From NCBI GenBank assembly GCA_037893245.1, contig JBAIAA010000110.1, forward strand, positions 310,001-374,000: a DNA stretch of 64,000 nucleotides, in the 5' to 3' direction. Shown one piece after another: positions 26,090 to 39,215 of this stretch (positions are counted from its first letter, which is position 1; each line of letters starts with the position of its first letter). Both the position numbers and the translations under genes were made by a program. Below the pieces are notes generated by a model, which ran no database searches, was not told the DNA's origin, and saw only the letters and a list, made by a program, of their open reading frames with translations. The stretch comes from Crossaster papposus. Its lineage: Eukaryota; Echinodermata; Asteroidea; Velatida; Solasteridae.

Positions 26090-26459
26090 TAAAGGTAGGA
26101 TACACCATTTTGCAGATCTCGGAAAAAATGTACTACCGAATTATTAAGAAATATCTTACTTATTTGAAAGTAAATAATGATTGTAGGCATCCATCAAAAT
26201 GGTTGCGCTAGATATCCTATAATTGTTCCGAAAAATTGAATTTTATAAAAATAAATTCACGATCGCCGGACCGTAAGAATAATTACTGCCCAACGCCGAT
26301 TGAAAACGAACGCTGTTTTTCTTGCTTTTTTTTGGCATCCACGATTGTAAAACTTCGAACAGTTAAGTTAAACGATATTTACTATAAAATACAACCGCCT
26401 AAATCCACCAATTCATGATAATTCAAGCAATTACTAATTGTGTATCCTACCTTTAAAGG
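26090..26459. mobile_element. MITE family B copy
   Basis: Near full-length: TTTAAAGGTAGGATACACCA to GTGTATCCTACCTTTAAAGG, with the shared interior (CATCCATCAAAATGGTTGCG, GATATTTACTATAAAATACA). About 500 bp downstream of FoxL2. Confidence 0.8.
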
Positions 26460-27303
26460 TAAATCATAATGTGCAGTAATCACTGTATACTGTATCAATG
26501 CTTTGTCGTCAGTCTTTGTTCTGATTTTACCTCTTTTTTTTTACACAATTTTTCAATTATAGGCCTATAGGTTTTTCCAATCAACTTGTTAGGAAAAGCA
26601 CTCAAATCCGTTTTTGAATGTATTCAAGCGATTTTGGTCACGCTGCCAATTTTTGGGGTTCCGTTTTTCTTTCAGGGCGTTCAGTTTCGTTTACGGTTTG
26701 GAGATATTCAAATTTTGTCAAATCTGTTTTACTGCACGGATTGTTAATTTGGATGGTTATTTTGTTTAAAACGCATGACACAAGAGAAGTTTTGAGCACA
26801 CAAAAAAACAAAATTGAATGGTGAGCAGTAGTCAAATTCGCGCGAAACCGAATGACGCGGTGATTAAATTGAACGCTGATTTTCGGAATTCCAAATTCAC
26901 AAAAAACAACACATATTATTTAAAAACTAAATAAAAAAGTAGGCTTTGAACGCGGCTTACTGAAACGGAGGTGGAGCTTTTTATTGCTACTTCAAAGATG
27001 CTGCCCAGTGCTCTTGAACAAAAATAGATTTATTTTCCCTTCTCTCCTAATTTTGGTGTATTTTGTTTTCAGGGGAAAATTTCTTTTTCCGATTTTGGGC
27101 ATCTGCAAGTGCAACCCTCCGAAAGGGGCTTTCATTTTGGATACCGCTGAATTCGCCCTGCGAGAGCAGAAAGAATTATTATCTGGCTGAAAATAATTCA
27201 CATTTGTAAAGAAATAACTGAATCCTGTATTTTTTTTTCCTTCGATATTTCGTTTCAAAGTAAAATATATTTTAGTGAATCATATGGCTAGGAAAGAAAA
27301 CTG

Positions 27304-27500
27304 TAGTGGCTATCGTTACGGCAGTTGACAACCTGATTTCCCGACTTGCATGATCTCACATTGGAAATACTCGGGACTTTTCACTCTTGGAAAAAGACTA
27401 TTTGATAGTCAGGTTCCAAGAGTAAAGGGTCCGGAGTAAAGGCTGGGTAAGTCGGGGAATCATGATCGTCAACAGACTGCCGTAACGCGGATAGTCACTG
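27304..27500. mobile_element. Foldback element, single copy
   Basis: The arms include CGTTACGGCAGTTGAC against GTCAACAGACTGCCGTAACG, GACTTTTCACTCTTGGAA against TTCCAAGAGTAAAGGGTC, and CCGACTTGCATGATC against CATGATCG. Imperfect, about 197 bp, non-coding. Confidence 0.6.
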
Positions 27501-27806
27501 CGTAAAAAAAATCAATCTATTTTTCGGAGCAAAAAAAATAGGAAAATACGCGGGAATGCATTTTATTTTACCCGTTTTTGTGTCATTAAAGCCTTGCATA
27601 TACAAATTAAAAGGCAATGGTGAAATAACAAATTAAGCAAATAAATTCAGGCAAACCTGCCTCAAGATGTTTGATATTATCATTTTTAAAACGTGCCCTT
27701 GACGTATAACTTATAACAAAACAAATGCACTTTTTTTGTATAAGCAAGTTTAAGAATTCGCACACACTATGTTCCATATGTAATAACGGTTTAACCCTCT
27801 AAGACT

Positions 27807-28183
27807 TTAAAGGGATCGTATACGTTTGGTAATTGGAACCCACTGTTTGTTTCAATCTTATATAGTTATAGATATATACCATAAATTTGTAAAGGGTGGT
27901 AGCGATTTTGAGATATTGCCGAAAATCTGGAGCGGTTATGTCCACGCAGGAAGAATAATCTGCATTGGAATACACATTTAAAAAAACGTCACTGCAGTAA
28001 CGCTTCTCAGATTCAAATTTTTGGGGATAAAAAGTGATTATCTTTTTCCATAACCGCAGTACTTCGAAGTGAACAGTTTCTAAAAATGTATTATACTATC
28101 CAAAGCTGCTGTACTTCTTACCAAGTAAGTTTTTATTGCCATACATTTTTTGAGTAATTACCAAACGTTTACGATCCCTTTAA
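27807..28183. mobile_element. MITE family C copy 1
   Basis: Ends TTAAAGGGATCGTATACGTT and AAACGTTTACGATCCCTTTAA. Interior shared with the copy at 29491-29886, including GATATTGCCGAAAATCTGGA and CATAACCGCAG. Both copies point the same way, about 1.3 kb apart. Confidence 0.8.
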
Positions 28184-29490
28184 TGGGTATAACAGTGTTT
28201 TTAATTTTAATGTTGGGCATTTACAGTGAGAATGCCCACAAGGCGTTTAGTTATAGTCTTTGTGATGCTTATGAAAACTTGGTGCTACATAAGGGGACTT
28301 TTCTTCGACTTACACTATAGAAAATTATCAGTAATTAGCACTTGTTCGTATAAATATATTGTAAGGTAACATTACTCTTTAACCAAATCGCTATAGTATT
28401 TATGTGAAGAATACCCGAAACCAAATTGCATTTAAAGACTTTATTAATATTATGCTAACTAAAATTGTGATATATAAAGTCATTATTTTGTACTATCTTT
28501 CTTTTGTATGCGTAAATATTTTAGATTTATTAATCAAAGCATGCTTGCCAAATTATTATCATTTTTTTCTCATAAAAAAATGCATAGCCAAATAGCCAAA
28601 TCAAACGTATTTGAGTGGTGTAATATTGATGTAAGTGGTGTAAGATAAGTTTGAGTTTTAGGAATTATTAATCCGATTGATACCGAAATGGGGAATTGTA
28701 TGGAGAAAGATTGAAAGAAAGAATTGTATATCTATTTTTAGACCTTCTTGTTACGTAAAGTTTATTTCAAGATTAAGGCTTAAGGTTTTGAAAAAAAAAT
28801 ATTCCTGAATTGTTACTTTTTTTAGTACAGCCAATAACGGAAATGGTGTTCATTGTCCACAGACGACAATGTATTACAAAATGGCGCATTGTGTCTGTGC
28901 CAGTACTATCCTACGAACAGCATACACTTCCGCTAAAATACCCTTTGTCTCCGCATTGTGCATGATTGTGATAAGTTATTAGGACAAGTTTCCAGGTAAA
29001 TGTATAAGTTTTCACATGCAGTAGAAAGCACACATATTACTCTTCATTTTAGTATATCACTCAGGTTGGCATTTTGTTATTTGGGCGAAAAATGTAATTG
29101 TTTTCATTGATTTCTATTGTGTAGAATACTGTAACAAAAGCATGTTACTTAAAAATACGTACATGTGTCTAAGCTCTGTCGACTTAATCCTCATTTTGTC
29201 GGCTTGGGTCACATTTTTGTGCCCACATTGTATTATTTGTGAGTAGTAAAAAATCGCAGCATAATCAAACCATTAAAATAAAATGCATTAAAAATACATG
29301 CATGTATATTACATAGTACAAACTGCAGAAATATGTACCAACAAACTAAAAAAAAAATATCTTAACAGTTATACTGTACTGAATGTCACAAAATATACAA
29401 CCATTTTTACACAAGGAATATCTTTAAAAAAATATTTTGGCATTTGACTCTTGCTTATTATAGACCCCACACAAATTGAAAATTAGCATG

Positions 29491-29886
29491 AAAGGGATCG
29501 TACACGTTTGGTAATTGGAACCCATTGTTTGTTTAAATCCTATATAGTTATAGATATATACCACAAAACTAACCTGTAAAAATTCATTTCAAAAGGTGGT
29601 AGCGATTTTGAGATATTGCCGAAAATCTGGAGCGGTTATGTCCTCGCATGAAGAATAATCTGCATTGGAATACACAGTCTGAGAAACGTCACTGCAGTAA
29701 CGCTTCTCAGATTAATTTTTTTGGGGATAAAAAGTGATTTCTTTTTCCATAACCGCAGAACTTTGAAGTGAAAAAGTTACTAAAAATGCATTATACTATC
29801 CAAAGCTGCTGTACTTCTTCTTACCAAGTAAGTTTTTATTGCCATTAATTTTTGGAGTAATTACCAAACACATACGATCCCTTTAA
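29491..29886. mobile_element. MITE family C copy 2
   Basis: Same ends (AAAGGGATCGTACACGTTTG to CATACGATCCCTTTAA) and interior as 27807-28183, with small insertions. The two copies are highly similar, so at least one arrived recently. Confidence 0.8.
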
Positions 29887-30846
29887 ATCAGTCAGTATTT
29901 GTTTTAACTGTAACAAATAATAATGTGTTACAGTTGTGTCTATTTGTTGAGAATTATATAACAGTACCGTTTTAATTTTGGCATGTTAAATATATAGGCC
30001 TATTATATTTACTATCAAAGCTGTTTTTTGTTAATTTGTCGCTTGTATCAAATTGTGTTCTATAAAATTGTTAGAGAGCACTACAGAATTGAAACAAACA
30101 ATAGATCGTTACAAACATTGATGGCTATTGAACAGTCATTAACAACATTTGTAAAGTTTTCTTTTTATAATCTGGGTAATGCTATTTTAGGTTTATTTTC
30201 CCCGTTTCAACCCGTTTATTTCGCCTAAAAGGGCGGTGAAAGTGCCCTGTACATCGTATCATGTCTAATGCTTTATTTTTGACCTTTTGCTTTGACGCAG
30301 TTTACTTGGCGATGTGCCAAAATACCCGGAAGTTTTTTGTATAGTCCTGGCGTTTTAAATTCGATCGAACTTTAGCTATGTTGACTAATGATTGTCCTTT
30401 GGGCTTAACCGCAAAAGCCATTCTCTCAAAATTTGCCATTTAAGTGCATGTGCGATCATAATATTTTTATCTCAAAAGTAACCTGTCTATAATTATTATT
30501 AAAAAGCTTAACTTGGATTTAGAACCTGCTGATTTAAGAAAAGAAAATATACAAATAAATGCAGGTTTCCAGCGATCTGTCAATGACTGATTTTTGAAGA
30601 AGAAAAAATAAAGACAGCTATATTATATCGACCAAATCGTGTTATGTTATCAACAAGTTGTGCTATTTTTCTGTTTTCTCTTAGCTATTTTCGCTGTGCT
30701 AAATATTTATCTTTTGAACATTCGTTTTATGGATTTCAAACGATAATGGTAACAGGAATTTGCACACACCGTACGGAGTTACAGTTAGGAAACAAACATC
30801 AACATACAACTGTCCCACACTGTCCAAAACGTTCCGAGAATTAGCA

Positions 30847-31088
30847 GGGGCCAATTTCATAGAGCTGCTAAGCACAAACATTTGCTTAGCACCAAAAAGT
30901 CTTGCTAAAAAATAACGGGTTGCCAGCCAAAACTCCATGTGCATTTCATGCTAAGCAAAAACCAACTGAATATAACTCGGAAACAATATATGTTACCTAA
31001 AAATTTGGTCTGTAACCCTGTTTTTGACAAGGAAGAATGTTCATGCTAAGCAAATGTTTGTGCTTAACAGCTCTATGAAATTGGCCCC
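30847..31088. mobile_element. MITE family A copy, opposite orientation
   Basis: GGGGCCAATTTCATAGAGCT to AGCTCTATGAAATTGGCCCC, interior inverted relative to 8238-8473 (TCTGTAACCCTGTTTTTG). About 242 bp. Confidence 0.85.
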
Positions 31089-32484
31089 TGGTCTTAACCA
31101 TGCTTGGACTCTACCTAAATTCAGTTCATTCAAGCCAAGTGTCAATCACCCTAAGTGTCAATCATCCATCCTGTCAGCACAGTTGATGTTTGCTTTCCAT
31201 CAAATTAGTGACACAACACAACATCAACATGAATAATTAGGACCAATGAACCGACGGGAGAGCGCCCCCTCCTGGTCAGTGTGTGATCTCCCGTGTCTAC
31301 GGCGCGTGTTTGGGATACCAACAGTTTGACCAAGCCTTGTTAACTTGAATGGTCACTTTCGAGTGCAGACCACAAATAACAGAAGTTGATTACTCGATCG
31401 GGACAAATCACTATTTGCAATTTGTTTGCTATTAGAACAGTTTGTGGGCTATGAACTTGGAAGTTTGTAAACACTAAAGGGTGGAAGCGTGAACAGAACT
31501 GCCGGTTTCTGTTACTGTGAAATTCGGATAAAATAGGGCCCCCACGCACAAATGTTTTTGTTGGGCAATGGAGCGAAGGAATCATTTTAAAGATGGCGAT
31601 GGGTCACATAACTACTTTAACTTAGGGGTGGCCATCTTTGGATGGGAATTTCTTCCAAATTCCCACCACACAGACCCACACAATATATAACAGAAACCGA
31701 AAGATTATAAATATAAGCTTGCCTGAATTTAGGAAGTGGGATTATTTATCATTGGGGTCAATGAAAGTTTATTTTATACTGGTGTAAATTAAAACCTTAC
31801 GGATCTACCTCACGACCTGCAACTGTCGCCAGAACTTCTCAAAGGTTAAAGGGCACCTTGACATTTCCATTTGACTGCGTGATCATTGTTCAGCGATTTT
31901 AAACACTAAAATGACATCACCAGAATGTCATGATTTGTTACTGCATGGCATAACATTTGGTCATGTTATCACATTTTGTCTAGATACCGGTATTATTTTC
32001 TAACTGTTGCACTTTTGAGAAATAAACGGTTTTCTCGTTGTCGAGTTTGTTCACTAGTGACACCGACTGTCAATCACCGTGTCTGACAACTAACAGGACG
32101 CGTACGTACGGGCCGCGCCTGCGGGGCGAAGAATATCCGACCGCGCCGCGCCCTACGACGGCCACCAACAAGCCACGAACGCGGCAGACCAAATATATGT
32201 AAATTTACTTTGGTCTGTCAAGATTAAAGCGGCCTACATGTACCTTGTCACTATGGGGTTGGACTGACCCCGTGGTATCCGTAAACAATTAAATGACGGT
32301 TCGTTGGAAAACAAAACAAAACAATAAAGTAAGGATGTGTACACATTTACATAAGGGTGATCACAACACACTGAGTGTGATACTAACAAAAACCCACCTT
32401 TTTATCTGGTAATTTAAACTTTAACCACTTGTTTAAAGGCTTAAACACCTCGAAGCTCAACCATCATTAAAAATATACCTAAGG

Positions 32485-32613
32485 CCTAATGACGTCACGC
32501 TTTGTTTACATGTGCACTTTCCTATGAGCCAGTCTGTCCCTACTTCGCCTGGCGTCCCGACTTCACTCACATAGGAAAGCGCATTATGTAAACAAAGCCA
32601 TGACGTTATTAGG
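32485..32613. mobile_element. MITE family E copy (short)
   Basis: Inverted ends CCTAATGACGTCACGCTTTG and CAAAGCCATGACGTTATTAGG, with inner TTTACATGTGCACTTTCC against GGAAAGCGCATTATGTAAA. The interior CCTACTTCGCCTGGCGTCCC recurs in the long copy at 56321-56776. It almost touches the family A element at 32618. Confidence 0.75.
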
Positions 32614-32617
32614 TCCA

Positions 32618-32859
32618 GGGCCCAATTTCATAGAGCTGCTAAGCACAGAAATTTACTTAGCATGACATTTTGTCTTTGGCAAAAACAAGGTTACAGACCA
32701 AATTTTCACCTGATCTTTATTGTTCTGGATTGATAATCAGCTGTTTTTTTGCTTAGCATGAAAAACACGTAGAATTTTGGCTGGTAACCTGTTTTTAATG
32801 AGCAAGATTTTTGGTGCTAAGCACATTTTTTTGCTTAGCAGCTCTATGGAATTTGCCCC
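32618..32859. mobile_element. MITE family A copy
   Basis: GGGCCCAATTTCATAGAGCT to TCTATGGAATTTGCCCCA, about 242 bp, only five bases from the family E element to its left. The open frame crossing its right end is a shadow. Confidence 0.85.
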
Positions 32860-35073
32860 AGGTCATGATGACATCGTCACATTGCCAGTGCGGTTGGTAG
32901 AAAACATTAAAGAATTTTGTACTGTACCCAAACAGAGACCCACATTTCACAAAAGGAAAGCGAATAAACATCAGCCTATTTGTACCAATAGTTGTATCAA
33001 ACATGCCATACCAAACAAGCCAACCAAACAGGAATATCAAATCATGTTCACGGTAAGCGGGAAATAATTAATGTTGCAATTTTTTGCAAGGGTTTTTAAG
33101 TTGCGCACTACACTGATTTTGCAGTCAATTTCTTGCCGATTTTGCACAAAATTATATTGGTCAGAGAACAACAGGTAGGAGCATACTTTATAATTATAGC
33201 ATTATGTTATAGATTAAACAATTAGTAGGTGATAACGGGGCGCACTTAGGTGTTTTTGTCTGTATCGCCTAGCTATACTAGAGCAAAGTTGTAACTAAAA
33301 TGTAAACATCGCGAGTTTATCTACCCGCTACATTTAGGAGTAAACCCTTTGAAACTAGCTTCCAAAATAGAGAAAATACTGTTCTCTCGAACTTCTAGTT
33401 CTAGTTCATGTAGTTGAGTATGTTATTAGAGATAATATAAATATTGCTTTATCAAAATGTATCAACTTTAAAGAAATTCTTAAATGTTAACTTGAAATTT
33501 TCCGAGACTTATTCAACTCAGTGCGCCACGTTATGGAACACTCAGCAGATTTTGTGCCCAATTTTCGGACGCTACCGTTTTATTTCTAATTTCGGACTAA
33601 ATTGCATGACACCAAATAATGTTCAGAGGTTACACAGCGAGCTTTAATAAGGTAAAAGTACCAGTATTTCAGTGACAGAATTTGAAGTTTGTCAACAAAG
33701 ACGTTTGGGGTCAACTGCATTAGGTAAATCGGGGTATCCATTAAACGTCAAAAAGTGCGAAACGTCAAAGTGCGCCACGTTAGAGAGCACCACAATGCGT
33801 TTTAAAAACCAGTTTAGCAAATATTCAGTAGGAACACCTTACCTTAAAATACCCTTGTTTTCAGCTCCGAGAAGTTCCCTTTAAGGCAGGTTTTTGACGC
33901 ACAGGCACGTGCCCCGCCCTCTCGTCGGTTTCATTTTTCACCCCGGACAATTGTTGTGATTTGTTAACCAAAACAATCTCCACTTTAAAAAATTGGCGGT
34001 TCGGTCGAGGTGACAAAGGTCGCGAAAACTTTGCAGACGATATCGCTGGTGCCCGTTTTAAATTACGTGCGCAGAATAACGGCACGGCAGTGAAAAACAC
34101 GACAGATACCTTGACGACATTTACGGATACATCTGTGAGGCCATCTTAGGTAACAGACCACCATCATTACACCAAGTAACCAATCAAGTTGGAGAGATAT
34201 TTTTCTACAAGTGCTAGTTATTTGATTGGTCGATTAAGTTTTCGATGAACTTTTGTTACGGTGTATTGTTTTTAAGGAAAGGTTAATATTTTATAAGAAC
34301 ATTTATTTCATTTTTATAAATCTGCTTTTAAGTTATATTTTGTCATGGTTTGTTTACTTTCCCATACACTTTGCCCCTTAATTGATCAGTTTTACAGCCT
34401 ACATACCACATTGTGACATTGAAAAATGTTTCTTCAAAACATTTTCAACAAATTTCAAAACAATCTCGCAAAACCTGCCAAACAAGTTCTTTATCAGCTT
34501 GGTTTTCACAATCTAGATTCATTTTTTTTTGGCTTGAACACAAAGGAAGAAAATTTGTTTGGAAACATCCGACTGTAACAAAATATTCGTGCGTAAATAC
34601 CTGGAATAGTGTTCAAGGGAATGATCCCACATTTGTTTTTTAAGTAGGGCTGTCTCAAATAATTATACCGAATGTTAGAATATATTAGATCATCGCCCGA
34701 ATATTCGAAAACGTTTTACTGGTTTGAATCAAATTGAATATTTGAAACAAAAAAAACATATGCATATTCCACATGTATACTTGACTGCAATTTTAATCGT
34801 AACTTGCATGTTGTTTTTCTAATGTCGGAAACCAAGTTGCTTCCGAGTCACTCTGAATGCAGCCGCTAAAATAGACTTGTGTGTAATTTGAAGCCACAGC
34901 CAAACCAAGAAAACACAAGGCTAGAATAAAAGCCACCATCTAAGAATTTAATTTGTATTTTCTTTTAATAATTAATTGATATTTTAAACATTATTCGTTT
35001 CATGATTGAAACAAAAAAGTCCATTTAATAACAGATGCTACAGTTTGGTATACAGATTATGCCAAGTAGACAC

Positions 35074-35316
35074 TTAACCAGTTCGCGCTGGGATTATTTT
35101 AACAACGCCGAGCCGAGGGGCGGGATTATTTTTAACGAAACTCGATCTGAAGCGTGTTCAGGCTGATAGTGCCGGGAAGCACACCCACGCATTTCCGGCC
35201 TTGCGCGCTGCTGACATACATTTCCGAACTTGAACTTGGCGTGTTTATGCGTCATCCGTTTTGAATTTTTGGGAATTTTTTGCGTTTATATACGTCATCC
35301 GGCGCGAACTGGTTAA
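35074..35316. mobile_element. piggyBac-like MITE (family D) copy 1
   Basis: Ends TTAACCAGTTCGCGCTGGGA and CCGGCGCGAACTGGTTAA, flanked by TTAA on both sides, the target duplication typical of piggyBac elements. About 243 bp, non-coding. Other copies: 43444-43685, 44715-44974, 62315-62556. Confidence 0.75.
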
Positions 35317-35944
35317 AGAAGAAAACAAAATAGACATTTACGCTATTTGGTTTAACCTTAAGCAAATGATACAAAACGAAGAATTCTCCAATCCAATTCC
35401 CAAATATAGTCTGGTCATATTTATAGATAGTACAAGAACATAAAATGCAACCTGTACTGCTTTTCCCAATAGTTAAGCTACATTCTTTTTTCCCCCTAGA
35501 CTTTCAAGTAGACCCAGGTAAAAAAAAAGGAGGAAAAAAAAAACCCAAAACAATCACCCCAGGTGAAAAACAACTAGGAATACTTGAAACCTGCTTTTTA
35601 GTTTAAATATTAAATGTAAAAGATTTTAACTTTGCCCTCAATTTCAATGTTCCCTACTCATTTAACTGTTTAATGAAATAACATTTTGGCCAGAACAAAA
35701 GGGAAAGGGTCAATCTACTCTTCATTTTTATAAAAATCTACCTTCCGTTTCAAGTTATAACTTGAAACCAAAGTACACCATTTCTAAGACAACAAATTTG
35801 TGTGCGTCCCAAAGAGTAAGGAACACCAAATTTAAAATACGGCGTTAGTAAAATGTACTGTACACTCAACAACAAGATAATTGTGATCCAAATTTAGGAA
35901 TGTTCAACTTGATACCGTGCGGACTATTTCCTCCAATGGCATTG

Positions 35945-35950
35945 TTTATT
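35945..35950 (-). terminator. Candidate polyadenylation signal of COPB2
   Basis: AATAAA on the minus strand about 325 bp after the COPB2 stop. It is a plausible 3' end, but other AT-rich signals exist nearby. Confidence 0.35.
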
Positions 35951-36273
35951 GAGAATCTTTTTAATCCTTTCTCACACTTTTTGTAAGAGCAATCTCTTCT
36001 GTTATTTCAAGTTTTGTAAAACAGTTTAGTTGTCTTGAAGTCAGATTTTAAGACTTCTCCAAACATTTTTCAAAGTTGGTGTGAAAAGGTATGTGATGGA
36101 ATAACACATACACGTTCAACATTTTTTGAGAGAAACAATAAATTAGTATGAAGAGCACGGATTATGCCACTTGAAAGGAAGAAAAAGACTTCATGCCACC
36201 CGCAAAATCCCACTTTTGGCGACTACTATTTGTTGGATTAATAGCAAGTATTACAGAATCTATTTATCGTGCC

Positions 36274-39215
36274 CTAGTCATCTAAAAAATCGTCGTCCAG
36301 ATTGACGTCCCCCGTGTCGAGGTTATCATCGATGTTCAAGTCATCCAAGTCAAGGTCGAGGTCATCGTCGGGGGTGTGGGTGGGCGGGGGTGTCGGTTCG
36401 GCCTCTGCCAGAGGTTGGCTCGTCGTCGCGGCTGGCTCTGGTGCTGGTGAGTCCTGTGTTGGTTCGGATATCGCTGGATCCTCCAGGATTGCTTGGTCCT
36501 GAAATTGTAAGAACACGTTACATGAACCTACTTGGCATTTTGTTTTTAATAGTTAACAAGGGTCTTGTACTAATGCCAATATCTGGGTACAGACTGCAAA
36601 TTAATAACATAATTTTGTTGAAGAATGTTGTACTCCGACGCCACTTGTTTCTTCATATATCATCTCAATGAAGGTCAATCAGTGCAAAAAAGACATGAAT
36701 CTGTGATTGAAGTGGCAGCAGGATATTGCATTCTTTCCGGTTTTTTTCTTACCTCCGTGAATGTTCCACTTGCTGCTGCCTCCTTCATTTCTTCCAAGAC
36801 ATTTCGTTCAGAATTGCTCTGAATCAAGCGAAGGAGAACAAATAAAAAAATAAGGAAAATCCAACGAATTTAAAGAATTTGACAATTCAAGCCTATTTTG
36901 GAACTCGACATCAAACGACCTCAGTTTTTGACCTTTAACACAACCATGATATGAAGGTTACACTAATTCATCCATGACACAAGTTTGATTTGAATTAGAC
37001 TTCAACTGTGCATATATAAGACAATTTTTTTGAAACTTTAACAAAAATGACACATACAGTCGTGAACCACATAACGACCGAGGATCGATATTGTGTTTTC
37101 CTTTATTCCTTTACTATACCCTAACCCCATTACTTAGCGCTTGCCCCAACGATCGAGGACCGAATTCGGACAAGCAAACCGTCCTTCGAGGATCCTTTGT
37201 TCCCTTTGTTCTCTTTTGTGTTTCGTTCCTCGATCGTAATACGATACAAGAACATACTTACATGTACAAACTGAGGCGAGACAAAAATTCGTTTTTATTA
37301 TTACTAATTAAGAAGTTATGCTATCTGGACCATGACTTACCGAGATCTTAGGGTAGGCCTTGGCCGGGTATCTCTTCTCGGTAGTCTTCAGGTAGTCCTC
37401 CCCCTTGAATGCCTCCTTGAGACCCACAAACAGGTTCTCGTATTGGGTGGGGTCAGCTAACGCCTCGGCAGCCTTCTTGTTGATTTTACCCAGGCTCTCC
37501 TTCCACAGCGTCACAATCCTAGGAGACGGTTAATGAATCATTCATAATTAACTCCAAACTCTCCCAAACTCTCCCAAACTCTCCCAAACTCTCCCAAACT
37601 CTCCCAAACTCTCCCAAACTCTCCCACACCCTCCCACACCCTCCCACACCCTCCCACATCCTCCCACATCCTCCCACATCCTCCCACATCCTCCCACATC
37701 CTCCCACATCCTCCCACATCCTCCCACATCCTCCCACATCCTCCCACATCCTCCCACATCCTCCCACATCCTCCCACATCCTCCCACATCCTCCCACATC
37801 CTCCCACATCCTCCCACATCCTCCCACATCCTCCCACATCCTCCCACATCCTCCCACATCCTCCCACATCCTCCCAGATCCTCCCAGATCCTCCCAGATC
37901 CTCCCAAATCCTCCTGGCAGTTTTTGGCAGATTTTTGGGAGAAAATGACGTTAAATGGCAAAAAAAAAAATGTTGGTTGATTTTGGAGTTCGTAGGCTGT
38001 ACCCAGCATTGTTCGATTCTTTTGAAGAAATACTTGATATCTAGCGCAATCATTTTGCTGGATGCCTAGAATCATTATTGAATAATTTGGGAGTAAATTT
38101 TTTTTGATATCTGCAAATGGTGTATCCTAGGCAAGCATTTTTTCAATCTTTGTACTCACTCGGATATTTTGCTTGGCATGTAGGTCCTAGCAAAGAAAGC
38201 AGCTTCGGGGTAGCGACCAGACTTACACAGCAACGCCAGGCATTCTTCAAGCCTAACAAATTACACAAATAAAAGGATGGTTTATTGTTTTATTCACAAA
38301 TGGTGTACTGTAACTTTATAAACACAAACAAGTAGATTTGCTTACTTTCCCTGCATGAAGTAGGCCAGGAAGCCAACGTTATTCTTGTCCTTCTCATTGG
38401 CGGTGTCGGCAAGCTTGCCCACCATGTCCGCGTCTCCCGAGCAGCTGGCCAATAGGAGAAGACCGCCAAAGTCCTGGGCCTTGTGCAGGCATTCCTGGGC
38501 GAGACGGAACTCGCATTTGGCCGTCGCCAGCTCAGCCAGTTGTTTCCATTTGGTTTCAGCCTGTATTGGCAAAAAGACAATTTTCTTTTACAACTGGACA
38601 CATTTTGGGGTTCAAAACGTAAGGTTTAAAATAGCGACGTTTCACACTTGAACATTTGTTTACCTCAACTTTGTAACTCAAATTGCTTCGCATAAACTCA
38701 CATTATTTTCAAGCTAGTAAAATCAAACGTCTTTGAGTTTATGCGAAGCAATTTAAGTTACGGGATATTTATAATATTCTATTCTCTTTGACATGAATAA
38801 AGTGTAACTTCCAGATAAGCTTCAAGTTTAGAATTATCGCGAGTTTACTGTAAATCACGACGGGAATTGGTCAGCATACATATTACCACGACGTACCTCG
38901 GACTCCAAAGCCAAGTCGTAGGCCGTCTTCAACTCGCCCAGTTGTAACGCCAGCTCGAACCGGTGCTCGGGATCGCACGACACGGCCAGGGCCTGCGACT
39001 TGAAGCCCTGCTTCTCCAAGAAGTGAGCCACGCGGGTGCGCTGTTCCCGCGGCACGGTCGGGAGGACCTTGTCCGCGGTCTCAAAGTCCCGTCTCATGAC
39101 GGCCGTCTGGTACTCCAGGACGGAGAGGAGAATGGAGTAACTGACGATGTTGAGCTCCTTGTCGCCAAGGTAGAGACGGTTGTCCTTGGCGATGTAACCA
39201 AGGAGATACATCACT
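36274..39215 (-). CDS. COPB2: COPB2 exons 17-22: alpha-solenoid and acidic tail
   Basis: Exon 17 (319 nt) carries [20 protein letters not shown] and the helical stretch [17 protein letters not shown]; exon 18 [20 protein letters not shown] and [20 protein letters not shown]; exon 19 [18 protein letters not shown]; exon 20 [19 protein letters not shown]; exon 21 [16 protein letters not shown]. The last exon holds a proline-rich linker, then an aspartate/leucine tail ending [12 protein letters not shown], as in human COPB2. The tail linker is less conserved than the rest, which accounts for the slightly greater length. Intron 19 contains the 10-bp minisatellite. Confidence 0.95.

Larger units (their letters stand above)
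25581..36273. other. Non-coding interval between FoxL2 and COPB2
   Basis: Holds the FoxL2 3' region, MITEs, and a CpG-rich patch at 32095-32190. No protein family was recognised in any open frame. One tiny candidate exon (33125-33178) for a spliced FoxL2 tail is listed under findings only. Long AT-rich stretches (27.5-30.8 kb, 33.1-35.0 kb) show nothing I can name apart from the repeats listed. Confidence 0.6.

Noticed and set aside
37519-38075. Three long minus-strand open frames (116-175 codons) of [10 protein letters not shown] repeats
   Set aside because: They arise because the 10-bp unit lacks stops in every frame; the region is COPB2 intron 19, with no domain and no separate start signal.
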